From Verrucomicrobiota bacterium (lineage in GTDB: Bacteria > Verrucomicrobiota > Verrucomicrobiia > Chthoniobacterales > JAFAMB01), in the NCBI GenBank assembly GCA_019239825.1, contig JAFAZK010000332.1:1-54364 (forward strand): 54,364 nt of DNA, in the 5' to 3' direction. Of this stretch, positions 44,208 through 52,321 are shown in pieces. The notes below the pieces were generated by a model. The model did not search any database. It saw only the letters and a list, made by a program, of their open reading frames with translations, and was not told the DNA's origin. The translations under genes were made by a program, and so were the position numbers. Numbering within the stretch: position 1 is the first letter of the stretch; every line of letters begins with the position of its first letter.

Positions 44208-45380
44208 ATGCTGTACCGCAGTGCTGCAGTCGTTCTTTCGTTTTCGCTTCTCTCTTTTTTCAGTGCCAAGGCCAGCGATTTCCGAGCTGGCTGGGTCGCT
44301 TCTGTCTATAACATCAACTTCCCCACCCGGGCTGGCCTTTCAGTCGAAGAACAGGAACGGCAAATCGCCGGCATTGTTGAAACCGCGAAGAAATCGGGCC
44401 TCAACGCTTTAATGGTCCAAGTGCGGCCAGAAGGCGATGCTCTTTACCGATCTGAGCTGGAACCATGGAGCCGCTACTTGACCGGGGTTCAAGGTGAGTC
44501 TCCGGGATACGATCCTCTCCAAGTCTTTCTCCAGGAGGGATCTCGCTTTGGCGTTTCGATTCACGCCTGGATTAATCCGTATCGGGCGGCGACAAACTCC
44601 AGCCAGCCTCGAGCCTCGACGCATGAAGCTTACACCTTAAGCGGTGCTGTCCGGCGTGTGGGTTCATCGCTTTGGCTCGACCCAGGCGATCCCGCCGTGC
44701 GCAAGCATGTGACCGCGGTAGTAAAAGATCTGCTAGATCGCTACGCAGTCGCAGGGGTGATCCTGGATGACTATTTTTATCCTTATCCGTCTCGGGCAAA
44801 TCCGCGCGGCTACTTTCCCGACAGTAGCACTTATGCAAGGTACAGGTCGGAAGGGGGCGCACTCAGTCTGGACGATTGGCGGCGGCACAATGTCGATCTT
44901 CTCATCAACGAGTTGCATGAAACGGTGAAGGCGACCCGACCAAGGGCTTTGTTCGGGGTAAGCCCGTTTGGAATCTATACCCGAGGAGAACCTGCCTCGG
45001 TTCACGCGGAGCTAGACCAATATCGCGATCTCTATGCCGATCCGGTTAAATGGATGCGAGAAGGCTGGGTCGATTACCTCTCGCCGCAGCTTTATTGGCG
45101 AGATGCCAGCCCTCAAAGCTATTCGGCACTACTGGCTTGGTGGCGTAGTTCGTCGGTGAATCCACAAGGTGTCCCGATTTATCCCAGTATCACGTTGGAC
45201 AAGCTCTCCGGCTGGCCCGCGAGCGAGATCGCACATCAAATCACCTTGGAGCGGACGATCAAGCCACGAAGCGACGGAGGATTTATCATTTGGAATATGG
45301 GTCCCCTGATGAGCAACCAAAAAGGTATCGCCGGCGTGATCGAGCGGGGTGCCGGGAACGAGGTAGCGGAGGGTCGGTAG
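44208..45380 (+). CDS. Exported GHL10-type glycoside hydrolase-like protein
   Basis: A 390-residue secreted protein of the DUF187/glycosyl-hydrolase-like 10 family (PF02638). A signal peptide covers residues 1-23 (LSFSLLSFFSAKA). The TIM-barrel begins with RAGWVASVYNINFPTRAGLS; further marks are LNALMVQVRPEGDALYRSEL, GYDPLQVFLQEG, VSIHAWINPYRA, VAGVILDDYFYPYPS and WVDYLSPQLYWRDASPQSYS. The Asp residues of ILDDYF and the YLSPQ region line the putative active site. Family members degrade or bind cell-wall or capsule glycans, with few characterised. It is separately transcribed between F2 and B3 repeats. Confidence 0.88.
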   Translation: MLYRSAAVVLSFSLLSFFSAKASDFRAGWVASVYNINFPTRAGLSVEEQERQIAGIVETAKKSGLNALMVQVRPEGDALYRSELEPWSRYLTGVQGESPGYDPLQVFLQEGSRFGVSIHAWINPYRAATNSSQPRASTHEAYTLSGAVRRVGSSLWLDPGDPAVRKHVTAVVKDLLDRYAVAGVILDDYFYPYPSRANPRGYFPDSSTYARYRSEGGALSLDDWRRHNVDLLINELHETVKATRPRALFGVSPFGIYTRGEPASVHAELDQYRDLYADPVKWMREGWVDYLSPQLYWRDASPQSYSALLAWWRSSSVNPQGVPIYPSITLDKLSGWPASEIAHQITLERTIKPRSDGGFIIWNMGPLMSNQKGIAGVIERGAGNEVAEGR

Positions 45381-45400
45381 AGAACTATTCTCGTCCTCGT

Positions 45401-45740
45401 AAGGAACACGACGTCGCATGCCCAACGCCTGGAGGGGAGCCGCTTTTGACCATTGCGAAACTGCCAACATAACCGCGCGACAGAATACGGCGTCATGCAG
45501 CGTGCTGGAGCAGGCGGCTCCCGTGAAAGTTTCTGCGCGTGAATACCGGGCGGAGGAAGTTGGAGCCTTCAACATAAAGACGCCCTCCTGTTTGATGGCG
45601 ACATCAGCAGCGGTTTGCGGGAGCCGCCTGCTCCCCCACGTCGAACCGCGCCACGATTTATTCCGTGATCATGTCAGGGGTTTCGCAATGGTCAAAAGCG
45701 GCTCCCCTCCAGGCGTTCGGCATGCGACGTCGTGTTCCTT
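45401..45740. repeat. Family B inverted-repeat element, copy B3
   Basis: A 340-bp element whose ends, 45401-45461 and 45680-45740, are inverse over about 61 bp with one mismatch. The arm starts AAGGAACACGACGTCGCATG and includes GCCTGGAGGGGAGCCGC. Inner arms are GCAGGCGGCTCCCG (about 45510) and CGGGAGCCGCCTGC (about 45618). It is the best preserved B copy. CTCGTCCTCG words just before it (45390) are K-like. Confidence 0.92.
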
Positions 45741-45802
45741 AGGAGCCAACGACTAGGCCAGTTTACCGACCGGTAATCTGTGCTACGTAGTTTTATTACG
45801 CT

Positions 45803-46786
45803 ATGGACTTCGTATCGCTAGGAAACACTGGTTTAAAAGTTTCTCGGATCTGTCTCGGGTGCATGAGTTATGGCACTTCAAAATGGAGGGACTGGGTTCT
45901 CGATGAGGATGCCTCTTTCCCTTTTTTCGGCCAGGCGCTGGACGCCGGTATTAACTTCTTCGACACCGCCGATATCTATTCTAACGGTGTCAGTGAGGAA
46001 GTGACCGGACGAGCATTAAAGAAATTTGGAGTTCGTCGGGAAGAAGTGGTGATCGCCACAAAGGTCTACAACCCCATGGGGTCGACTCCTAACGAACGAG
46101 GCACTTCCAAAAAACATGTTCGGCATGCAATCGATGCCAGTCTGCGACGTCTTGGGGTTGATTACGTCGACCTTTACCAGATTCATCGTTACGACCACAC
46201 CACGCCGATTGAAGAGACCCTGGAAGCGCTGACCGATGTCGTCGAGCAAGGGAAAGCGTTGTACATAGGCGCTTCCAGCATGTACGCCTGGGAGTTTGCT
46301 AAGTACTTGTACCTGGCCGATGCCCACGGGTATGCCCGGTTCGCTACCATGCAGAACCACTACAATTTGATTTACCGGGAAGAGGAACGGGAAATGATCC
46401 CACTCTGCCAGGAAGAAAAGGTCGGGCTCATCCCCTGGAGCCCGTTAGCTCGTGGCTTCTTGACCGGGACTCGCAACCGCGGTGATAAAGGAGAGACAAC
46501 CAGAGCCAAGAGCGACGACTTCGCTCACAAAATGTACTACCAGGAAAGCGATTACGTTGTGGTCGACCGAATCACTGAGCTGGCTAAAAAGCGAGAGATC
46601 CCCAACGCCCAAATCGCTTTGGCCTGGATGTTACATAAGCCAGGGGTCAGCTCACCGATTATCGGAGCCACCAAACCGCATCACATCGAGGACGCAATCA
46701 AAGCGGTGGAAGTGAAGCTGACCGACGAGGAAGTAAAATACCTCGAAGAGCCTTACCTGCCGCATCCGGTGTTAGGGTTCGCCTAG
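45803..46786 (+). CDS. Aldo/keto reductase (first of two paralogues)
   Basis: A 327-residue NADPH-dependent reductase with a TIM-barrel fold. Catalytic residues fit the family: GINFFDTADIYSNG supplies Asp and Tyr (about 50-63), IATKVY supplies Lys (about 90), and DLYQIHRYDHTTP supplies His (about 130). The cofactor loop is IPWSPLARGFLTG and PIIGATKPHHIEDA. The substrate is unknown; YajO-like reductases are the nearest type. The protein is about three-quarters identical by eye to the one encoded at 52322, including the first and last residues, so they are a dispersed duplication. Confidence 0.93.
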   Translation: MDFVSLGNTGLKVSRICLGCMSYGTSKWRDWVLDEDASFPFFGQALDAGINFFDTADIYSNGVSEEVTGRALKKFGVRREEVVIATKVYNPMGSTPNERGTSKKHVRHAIDASLRRLGVDYVDLYQIHRYDHTTPIEETLEALTDVVEQGKALYIGASSMYAWEFAKYLYLADAHGYARFATMQNHYNLIYREEEREMIPLCQEEKVGLIPWSPLARGFLTGTRNRGDKGETTRAKSDDFAHKMYYQESDYVVVDRITELAKKREIPNAQIALAWMLHKPGVSSPIIGATKPHHIEDAIKAVEVKLTDEEVKYLEEPYLPHPVLGFA

Positions 46787-46792
46787 GGTTTG

Positions 46793-46906
46793 TAGGTCCT
46801 AAGTTTTAGGTTTTAGGCCTCAAGTTGCCGCTCAGAGCTCTGGCGTAACGTCGCGCTCTGGGCGTTGAACTTGGAACTTAAAACTTTGAACATAGAACCT
46901 AAAACT
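46793..46906. repeat. Family I word-repeat element between convergent genes
   Basis: Left arm TTTTAGGTTTTAGGCCTCAAG (46803-46823) faces right arm words AACTTAAAACTTTG and ACCTAAAACT (46875-46906). The centre contains GCTCAGAGCTC and GCGCTCTGGGC, giving a long imperfect hairpin. Its place between convergent stops suggests that it may act as a two-way terminator. Confidence 0.65.
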
Positions 46907-46908
46907 GT

Positions 46909-47895
46909 TTACACCGTGACGACGATCTTTCCGATCTGTTCGTTCGACTCCATGTAACGGTGCGCTTCGACGATCTCTTCAAGCTTAAAGGTTTTCGCAA
47001 TGATCGGTTTGAGAATACCGGACGTTAACCCTTCGGTGACGAATTTTCGGGCACGAGCCGAGCGTTCCGGATCGTTGTTGATCTCGAATATCGTGTAACC
47101 CCTGATCGAAAGACCTTTGCGAAGTGATCCAAACAACGGGTAAGGAGCCGGCCTAGGATCCAACGCACCGTACTCCATGATGATGGCTTGATATCCGGCA
47201 GCGTTGGCCAACGTTTCAATGCCCGGGCCGGCCACCGGATCGAAGGCAAGGGCGAATCCCTTCCCACTGGTGATTTCCTGAACCCTCTTAACAAGATCTT
47301 CACTCCCGGTGTCGATCACAAAGTCTGCTCCGGCATCCTTTAGCGCTCCAGCTTTTGCTTTGTTTCGAGTCGTGGCAATCGAAATTGCCCCGACGAATTT
47401 CGCGACCTGAATAGCGGCAAGGCCTACGCTGCTCGCAGCGGCTGTAATCAAGAAAGGTTGCCCTTTCTTCAGGCCACCGAATTCGACGGCGCCGTAGGCG
47501 GTGAGATATTGCATCCAGATCGACGTGCCTTCGACTGGCGAAAGATGTTGAGGATAGGGCGCCAAGGCATGCGCTGGTAAAACCGCATATTCGCCGTAGG
47601 TACCGTAGTTGACCATGGAGAACGCCGGAATAGAACTGACACGGTCACCTGGTTTCAAACCGGTTACCCCGGGGCCAACGGACTCGACGACTCCGGCGGC
47701 CTCATACCCGATCAATGAAGGGAAACTCGGCCGGTCAAGGTACGCGTCTGAACGGAACATAATCTCGGCACGGTTTAACCCGATTGCCTCCACCTTCAGC
47801 AAAGCTTCGCCTTCCCCCGGCTGTGGCTTTGGTAACTCTTCCAGTTTCAATACGCTGGCATCGCCAGCCTCATGAAAACGAACAATCTTCGGCAT
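46909..47895 (-). CDS. Zinc-independent MDR oxidoreductase / quinone reductase-like
   Basis: A 328-residue medium-chain dehydrogenase/reductase. The N-terminal GroES-like domain has VEAIGLNRAEIMFRSDAYL and GYEAAGVVESVGPGVTGLKPG; the nucleotide-binding domain has ITAAASSVGLAAIQVAKFVGA (about 150-170) and ADFVIDTGSEDL. Structural zinc cysteines are absent, which points to the quinone oxidoreductase subgroup using NADPH. The AraC-type gene lies 207 bp upstream on the same strand and may regulate it. The intervening sequence carries the J hairpin. Confidence 0.9.
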   Translation of the reverse strand: MPKIVRFHEAGDASVLKLEELPKPQPGEGEALLKVEAIGLNRAEIMFRSDAYLDRPSFPSLIGYEAAGVVESVGPGVTGLKPGDRVSSIPAFSMVNYGTYGEYAVLPAHALAPYPQHLSPVEGTSIWMQYLTAYGAVEFGGLKKGQPFLITAAASSVGLAAIQVAKFVGAISIATTRNKAKAGALKDAGADFVIDTGSEDLVKRVQEITSGKGFALAFDPVAGPGIETLANAAGYQAIIMEYGALDPRPAPYPLFGSLRKGLSIRGYTIFEINNDPERSARARKFVTEGLTSGILKPIIAKTFKLEEIVEAHRYMESNEQIGKIVVTV

Positions 47896-48012
47896 AACAA
47901 AAGTCCTTTGGTCTTAGCTGAGCCAGTAGCATTAGACGAAAGGGATGCAGACGCAAATCCTTCACGGATGCCTCTCCTCGCGGAGAGACCATGCGACTTT
48001 ACACGTCTTGAT

Positions 48013-48100
48013 CGGTAGGGATTAACTCTTCCTCACCCGGCCTGATGCCCCCCGGTACAATACGGTTGCAAGGCGGACGAACGGAAGCTCATCCCTACCG
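48013..48100. repeat. Small inverted-repeat element J
   Basis: CGGTAGGGAT (48013-48022) and ATCCCTACCG (48091-48100) are perfect 10-bp inverse arms around 68 bp. It lies directly after the AraC gene stop and upstream of the oxidoreductase gene. No matching second copy was found in the window. Confidence 0.6.
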
Positions 48101-48102
48101 TC

Positions 48103-49113
48103 CTACCCGACCGGCTGGAGCACTGCTCCCTGCACCAGGGTGCGACGTCGTCTATTGAGGACCGTTGCCGAGGGGACCTCACCAAATAGACGCCGGTAGG
48201 CCGCCGAGAACCTGCCAAAGTGATAAAACCCCCAGCGGGTTGCTACCGCGGTCACACTCACGATTCGTACGTCCGCCCGCAGAAGTTCCTGGCGCGCAGC
48301 ATTCAGCCGGGCTAACTGCGACCACGTCCGAGGCGAAATCCCATACACCTCTTTGAAGAGCATCTCGATACTGCGCTCGCTCATGTGCGTAGCTTGGCAG
48401 AGTGCCCGGCTACTGAACGGTCTATCCATGTGCTCCCTCAGATATTCTTCGGCCCGCCTCATTGCTCCGTAGCGATACCCGGCAAAGCCAGTGAGAATCC
48501 GGCCGGACAAATCGTCGGTACTCGCGATCGTCCGCACAAACTCGTTCACGATCTCTTCGCACAAGCTATTCGCGCCCGGGCCAGCCAGTGTTTCCGGATT
48601 GCCCAGATCCGTTAGCGCTAGTTCGATAGTCGAGGAAACATTTCGGGCGTCGTCGCGGGCTCTAAAGTTGGCAGTTCCTTTTTCCGGCAGTTCCAAATGC
48701 TGGCCGGTCAGAATCATGGCGATCTCTTGGAGCTCTTTTCGATCGACGAGTATGACTTGCCAGGTTGTGTTCGGCGCGTTACGGAACTGAAGCTCCGTTC
48801 CCTCGGCGAAACACATGATTTCGCCTTTTCCAACATTGAACCCGTTGCACCAAGCCGGCCTTTCAATGCGAGGAGTGAAGCCGATACAGACCTGATGCTC
48901 CGAAAACTGTCCATTCACGGCGAACGCTGGCGAATAATCACCACAATCAAGCGATGAGTTTCCAAATACGACTCGCCGGTGCCGAATCTCGAAGCGGCCG
49001 CCTTCCAGTAATCGATGATCGAATCGACCATCTCGAATAACTTCCAATAGAGTCTCGGGATCGAACGTTTCGATCCGCCTATCTACAAAGCCACATTGCT
49101 CGGTGATCAGCAT
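48103..49113 (-). CDS. AraC-family transcriptional regulator
   Basis: A 336-residue DNA-binding protein. The first 220 residues are a cupin-like sensor region without a clear ligand signature (FAEGTELQFRNAPNTTWQVILVD part). The C-terminal double helix-turn-helix has RAEEYLREHMDRPFSSRALCQ with SERSIEMLFKEVYGISPRTW (about 238-280) and AVATRWGFYHFGRFSAAYRR LFGEVPS (about 300-322), typical of AraC/FeaR-EutR relatives. It probably controls the oxidoreductase gene downstream or itself. A single gene with no kinase or sensor partner. Confidence 0.92.
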   Translation of the reverse strand: MLITEQCGFVDRRIETFDPETLLEVIRDGRFDHRLLEGGRFEIRHRRVVFGNSSLDCGDYSPAFAVNGQFSEHQVCIGFTPRIERPAWCNGFNVGKGEIMCFAEGTELQFRNAPNTTWQVILVDRKELQEIAMILTGQHLELPEKGTANFRARDDARNVSSTIELALTDLGNPETLAGPGANSLCEEIVNEFVRTIASTDDLSGRILTGFAGYRYGAMRRAEEYLREHMDRPFSSRALCQATHMSERSIEMLFKEVYGISPRTWSQLARLNAARQELLRADVRIVSVTAVATRWGFYHFGRFSAAYRRLFGEVPSATVLNRRRRTLVQGAVLQPVG

Positions 49114-49324
49114 TCAATCGCTCCGAAATAGAAACCCAAGACCGTGAACCCTTAGCTAGGAGACAACATGCAGATCAACGCAAATCTGTGAGGACGTCAA
49201 GCCGAAATGGGCGGTCACACCGCGTTTGGTTATCGAGGCAACGAAGTGGGTTAGGCATAGTTCAGATGGGCTATTTCCAGCGATCCATTTTCCGAAATTT
49301 AGAGGATTTTCTTCTGCCGGCGAG
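49114..49324. other. Intergenic region, nothing recognised
   Basis: A minus-strand frame of 61 codons (49156-49341) overlaps the end of the next gene and has no protein-like features. I found no repeat arms or hairpins of note here, one of few repeat-free gaps. Confidence 0.35.
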
Positions 49325-50167
49325 TCAAGCAACGGCCTCACGCCAAATCTGGTCGAGCATCGACCTCAGCCGAATCGCTTCTTCCCAACTATTGGGCAGC
49401 TGTTCGAAGTTATAGCCTCCCTTCACGGGTCCCATCTCCGGCACCGCAATCATTGTTCGATCCTCTTCTTTATTCGCGCCCAACCAGATATCGATGGTTG
49501 CCCGAACGAAAGGCAGCCAGTCGCTAAGTTCTTTAGTCACGGTTCCATCTCCCCGAGTCACTGGCACCTGACAATGATGTCCGTTGAAAGGCCGAAAATG
49601 AAATTGGATCGATCGTTGGATCAAATCCGGACGAATCAAAAGGCGTTCGATATAATTCTCAGGGCTCAAATGTTTGACCACTGACAGATGAGAAAAATCC
49701 CATGTCATGGGCAGCAATTTCCCGGTCTTTTGAAGATAACCGTCCGCCAAAGCGTAGGATTTTTCTGGGGTTTCAGTGCAGGTATCGCGATGCACCTCGA
49801 CGGCTGGCTCGATCTCGCCGATCCGGTCGGCCTCTTCCAGTAAGCGGAGAGTCAGACGCAAAGCGTCATCGGGTGTAGTGTCGTGGTCTGCCAGCTGAAC
49901 ATTGATATGCCGGGCGCCAGCATCCTTCTGACTTTTGAGTAAGTCGGAAAATTTTGTCTCATCGCCAGACGCAAAATAACCGACTACCAATAGCCCTCGC
50001 TTTTTCGCCTCGCGAGCATGGTTGGGTCCGAGTTGGGTCGTGAACCCATCAAACCCGGCGGCCTTGACCGCATCGAGTTGCTCCTCCAAAGACCACGGGC
50101 TGACGGCGGACGGATATTCGGTCAACGACCACAGGTTGGCCACATGATAAAGTTTTGGGGTTAGCAT
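49325..50167 (-). CDS. Xylose-isomerase-like TIM-barrel protein (sugar phosphate isomerase/epimerase)
   Basis: A 280-residue protein of the AP-endonuclease-2/xylose isomerase-like superfamily. LYHVANLWSLTEYP begins the barrel, SLEEQLDAVKAAGFDGF is the usual first helix, and likely metal ligands are in PAVEVHRDTCTETP (Glu, His), LLPMTWDFSHLSV (Asp, His) and IQFHFRPFNGHHCQVP. Relatives include hydroxypyruvate isomerases and IolI/IolE-like enzymes, and the exact reaction cannot be told. It is not linked to the iol operon 13 kb away. The ATG is at 50167. Confidence 0.8.
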   Translation of the reverse strand: MLTPKLYHVANLWSLTEYPSAVSPWSLEEQLDAVKAAGFDGFTTQLGPNHAREAKKRGLLVVGYFASGDETKFSDLLKSQKDAGARHINVQLADHDTTPDDALRLTLRLLEEADRIGEIEPAVEVHRDTCTETPEKSYALADGYLQKTGKLLPMTWDFSHLSVVKHLSPENYIERLLIRPDLIQRSIQFHFRPFNGHHCQVPVTRGDGTVTKELSDWLPFVRATIDIWLGANKEEDRTMIAVPEMGPVKGGYNFEQLPNSWEEAIRLRSMLDQIWREAVA

Positions 50168-50241
50168 CTGTTTCCGGGTTCATCCGGCTTTTTCCCGGAT
50201 AGTCAAGCGCAGGGGATGGTACAAGAGCTCCTAGCTCCTCC

Positions 50242-50261
50242 GTCGAGCGAGGCCGCTCGAC
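50242..50261. other. 8-bp palindromic hairpin
   Basis: GTCGAGCG-AGGC-CGCTCGAC is a perfect hairpin following CTCCTAGCTCCTC words. It shares GAGCGAGGCCGCTC with the hairpin after 43844. It lies in the divergent space between the TIM-barrel and SRPBCC genes. Confidence 0.5.
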
Positions 50262-50313
50262 AACAACCGCAACAAAAAGGTTGCATATCCAAAAAGCCTC
50301 ACTAACCTGACCA

Positions 50314-50329
50314 GCAACCAATTAGTTGC
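50314..50329. promoter_or_regulatory. Inverted repeat at the SRPBCC-ArsR operon start, operator candidate
   Basis: GCAAC-CAATTA-GTTGC lies two bases before the ATG at 50332. TTGCATAT also occurs at 50281 and 50326, a direct repeat 45 bp apart. An ArsR repressor encoded in the same operon could bind here for autoregulation. No clear Shine-Dalgarno sequence is seen. Confidence 0.4.
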
Positions 50330-50331
50330 AT

Positions 50332-50784
50332 ATGTCTAACGTCATTGAAAAACGAATTGAACTCAATGCGCCTGTTTCCAGAGTTTGGCGCGCGTTAACT
50401 GACTATCGTGAATTTGGTGAATGGTTTAGGGTCAAACTGGATGGCCCGTTCATGCCCGGAGAAGTCTCCACCGGCCATATCACCTACCCCGGTTATGAAC
50501 ATCTCAAGTGGGAGGCGGCGGTACAAAAGATGGAACCTGAACGCCTATTTTCGTTCACCTGGCACCCTTATGCGGTTGACCCCAAGGTCGACTATTCAAA
50601 TGAGCCTACCACCCTGGTTGAGTTCAGGCTCGAGCCGAAGGATAAAGCGACAGTCCTGTATCTCACGGAATCAGGATTTGATACGCTGCCCAAGGATCGC
50701 CGGTTCGAAGCATTCAGAATGAATGAAGATGGTTGGACCGAGCAAATGACCAATATCGAGAACCACCTCAAACAGAGGCCGTAG
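50332..50784 (+). CDS. SRPBCC/AHSA1-domain protein
   Basis: A 150-residue single-domain protein of the START/Bet v1-like superfamily. EKRIELNAPVSRVWRALTDY begins the helix-grip fold, followed by EWFRVKLDGPFMPGE, WEAAVQKMEPERLFSFTWHP and VEFRLEPKDKATVLYLTESG. These proteins bind hydrophobic ligands or act as Hsp90-co-chaperone-like factors. The gene for an ArsR-type regulator follows after 4 bp, a common pairing in soil bacteria. A TTG two codons upstream is an unlikely start. Confidence 0.88.
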   Translation: MSNVIEKRIELNAPVSRVWRALTDYREFGEWFRVKLDGPFMPGEVSTGHITYPGYEHLKWEAAVQKMEPERLFSFTWHPYAVDPKVDYSNEPTTLVEFRLEPKDKATVLYLTESGFDTLPKDRRFEAFRMNEDGWTEQMTNIENHLKQRP

Positions 50785-50788
50785 AGCG

Positions 50789-51130
50789 ATGAGTCGAGGT
50801 GCTAAGCAGCGGGTTGCGCTCAAGGTCCGAGCGGCTGTTTTTGCGGCGTTAGGTGCAGAAACCCGGCTGGCATTGATTGAAAAACTGTCGACTGGGACAC
50901 CCCAATCGATCTCTCGGCTCGCCGAAGATTCGACGCTGACGCGGCAGGCCATTACGAAGCATCTTCGGGTACTCGAAGATGCGGGGGTGGTTCAGAGTGT
51001 TCGAGTTGGACGGGAAAGCCTGTTTGAGTTCCGATCTGAACCTCTGAGAGAGCTTCAGTCTTATCTTGAGCGCGTTTCTGAACAATGGGACGAAGCTCTG
51101 GCGAGACTGAAGGCGTTCGTGGAGAGCTAG
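50789..51130 (+). CDS. ArsR-type winged-helix regulator
   Basis: A 113-residue regulator. FAALGAETRLALIEKLSTG (about 15-33) and SISRLAEDSTLTRQAITKHL (about 38-57) form the DNA-binding helices, and VLEDAGVVQSVRVGRESLF the wing. The metal-binding ELCVCDL motif of arsenic sensors is lacking, so metal response is unlikely. It is co-transcribed with the SRPBCC gene and probably represses the pair through the inverted repeat at 50314-50329. Confidence 0.9.
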   Translation: MSRGAKQRVALKVRAAVFAALGAETRLALIEKLSTGTPQSISRLAEDSTLTRQAITKHLRVLEDAGVVQSVRVGRESLFEFRSEPLRELQSYLERVSEQWDEALARLKAFVES

Positions 51131-51134
51131 GACT

Positions 51135-51395
51135 CGATGGGCTCGTACTCGTTCTCGAATTGGTGGGGCGAGGCTCCCGAACAATCTATGTGCGTCGCGA
51201 AGCCGCTTGCTCTATGCCGGGCTTTGCGAAACTAGGCCGAAAAACGCGCCGAGCCGCGGTCTAGCGCTGTGCCACGGCTCGGTCCGATCTTAGGCATAGG
51301 ATCACGGTCAGGCGACGATCGTCGATAGCTTCGCTAGGATTGTCAGGCCGTTCGGGAGCCTCGCCCCACCAATCGAGGACGAGCACGAGCACGAA
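51135..51395. repeat. Family K word arms enclosing family A copy A7
   Basis: Left words CTCGTACTCGTTCTCGA (51142-51158) and right words TCGAGGACGAGCACGAGCACG (51374-51394) are inverse. Between them A7 (51162-51370, 209 bp) has ends GGGCGAGGCTCCCGAA and TTCGGGAGCCTCGCCC. Its inner hairpin GCCGAGCCGCGG / CCACGGCTCGG sits near 51249-51284. No gene lies in 51131-51416. Confidence 0.85.
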
Positions 51396-51416
51396 AGGAG
51401 CGCTCGCGCGCACTCA

Positions 51417-52235
51417 TCAAGGCAGACCCCAGAGCGGTTTCAGCTTCTCATACTCACCGGCCGGAAGCTGCACGATTAGAGGATTCCTTTTGGGGTCAAG
51501 CCAGCGCAACAATCGAACCAGATGATCATAGCTGGTAGCGGTGCAACCGGTAGTACCGGAATACTTCGGATCCCAAACATGAAAAAAGATGCACGAACCA
51601 CATCCAGGATAAGCAGCCGTATTATGCCTGATGATCACTCCAAGACGGTACCGGCCACCGACCTGTACCATCGATTCGGAGCTCGCCCAGTCCGGATTAG
51701 AAATCGCTCTCCGATCAACCACCTGGTTATAATACTTTGAGTTCGGATCATCGATTGCTTCCGTGGTCGCTGTAACCTGCAGGTAGGGTAGACGGAGAAA
51801 ACGGACTTGTTCCGGGCGAGCCGTACCGAACACGTCACCGAATCGGAAAACTCCGGCCGGCGCCTTCTTGTCTCCTTCCCGCTTTTCAGCCTCAGCGGGT
51901 TTACCGGTGCCATGCAGCCCAATCCCCCAGGCAAGGCCGCTCGTTCCAATTACCGCTGGAAAAGGATGGCCGAACCGTTGCCACATCGATCCAGCGCCAC
52001 CAGTGCGTTCATAAAGGCTAACTGTCGCGTTGAGATTATCCCAGCTGTCTGTCGTGACCGTTACCAGCTGCTCACAGCTAACCAGTTCCGGGATGAAGGT
52101 TTTAAACACAGCCGGACGACCCGCGAGACAAGCGCTACCGCTCTGCGGATAAAGCGCAACCAGGCTGGCCACCATCTGAACAAGCGAAAAAAGGGCGCTA
52201 GAACCGACGCCCCATTGAACACGTGGCCAAGGCAC
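51417..52235 (-). CDS. L,D-transpeptidase (YkuD-domain) family protein
   Basis: A roughly 270-residue exported protein. The N-terminus is hydrophobic (SSALFSLVQMVASLVALYP), fitting a signal peptide. The catalytic region has GCGSCIFFHVWDPKYSGTTG followed by CTATS, which holds the conserved His and Cys of YkuD-type cross-linking enzymes. GIGLHGTGKPAEAEKREGDK and KKAPAGVFRFGDVFG precede it. Such enzymes cross-link peptidoglycan or attach proteins to it. The start is uncertain: GTG at 52235 gives a longer leader, ATG at 52175 a shorter one. It is convergent with element A7/K. Confidence 0.78.
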   Translation of the reverse strand: MPWPRVQWGVGSSALFSLVQMVASLVALYPQSGSACLAGRPAVFKTFIPELVSCEQLVTVTTDSWDNLNATVSLYERTGGAGSMWQRFGHPFPAVIGTSGLAWGIGLHGTGKPAEAEKREGDKKAPAGVFRFGDVFGTARPEQVRFLRLPYLQVTATTEAIDDPNSKYYNQVVDRRAISNPDWASSESMVQVGGRYRLGVIIRHNTAAYPGCGSCIFFHVWDPKYSGTTGCTATSYDHLVRLLRWLDPKRNPLIVQLPAGEYEKLKPLWGLP

Positions 52236-52321
52236 GGCGCACTAGTAACGCCCGTCTATGGCCGCCTCAATAAAAATTTAGATCATCGGCAAGACACTTG
52301 ATCTAGGTTTAAGGTGTCGCC

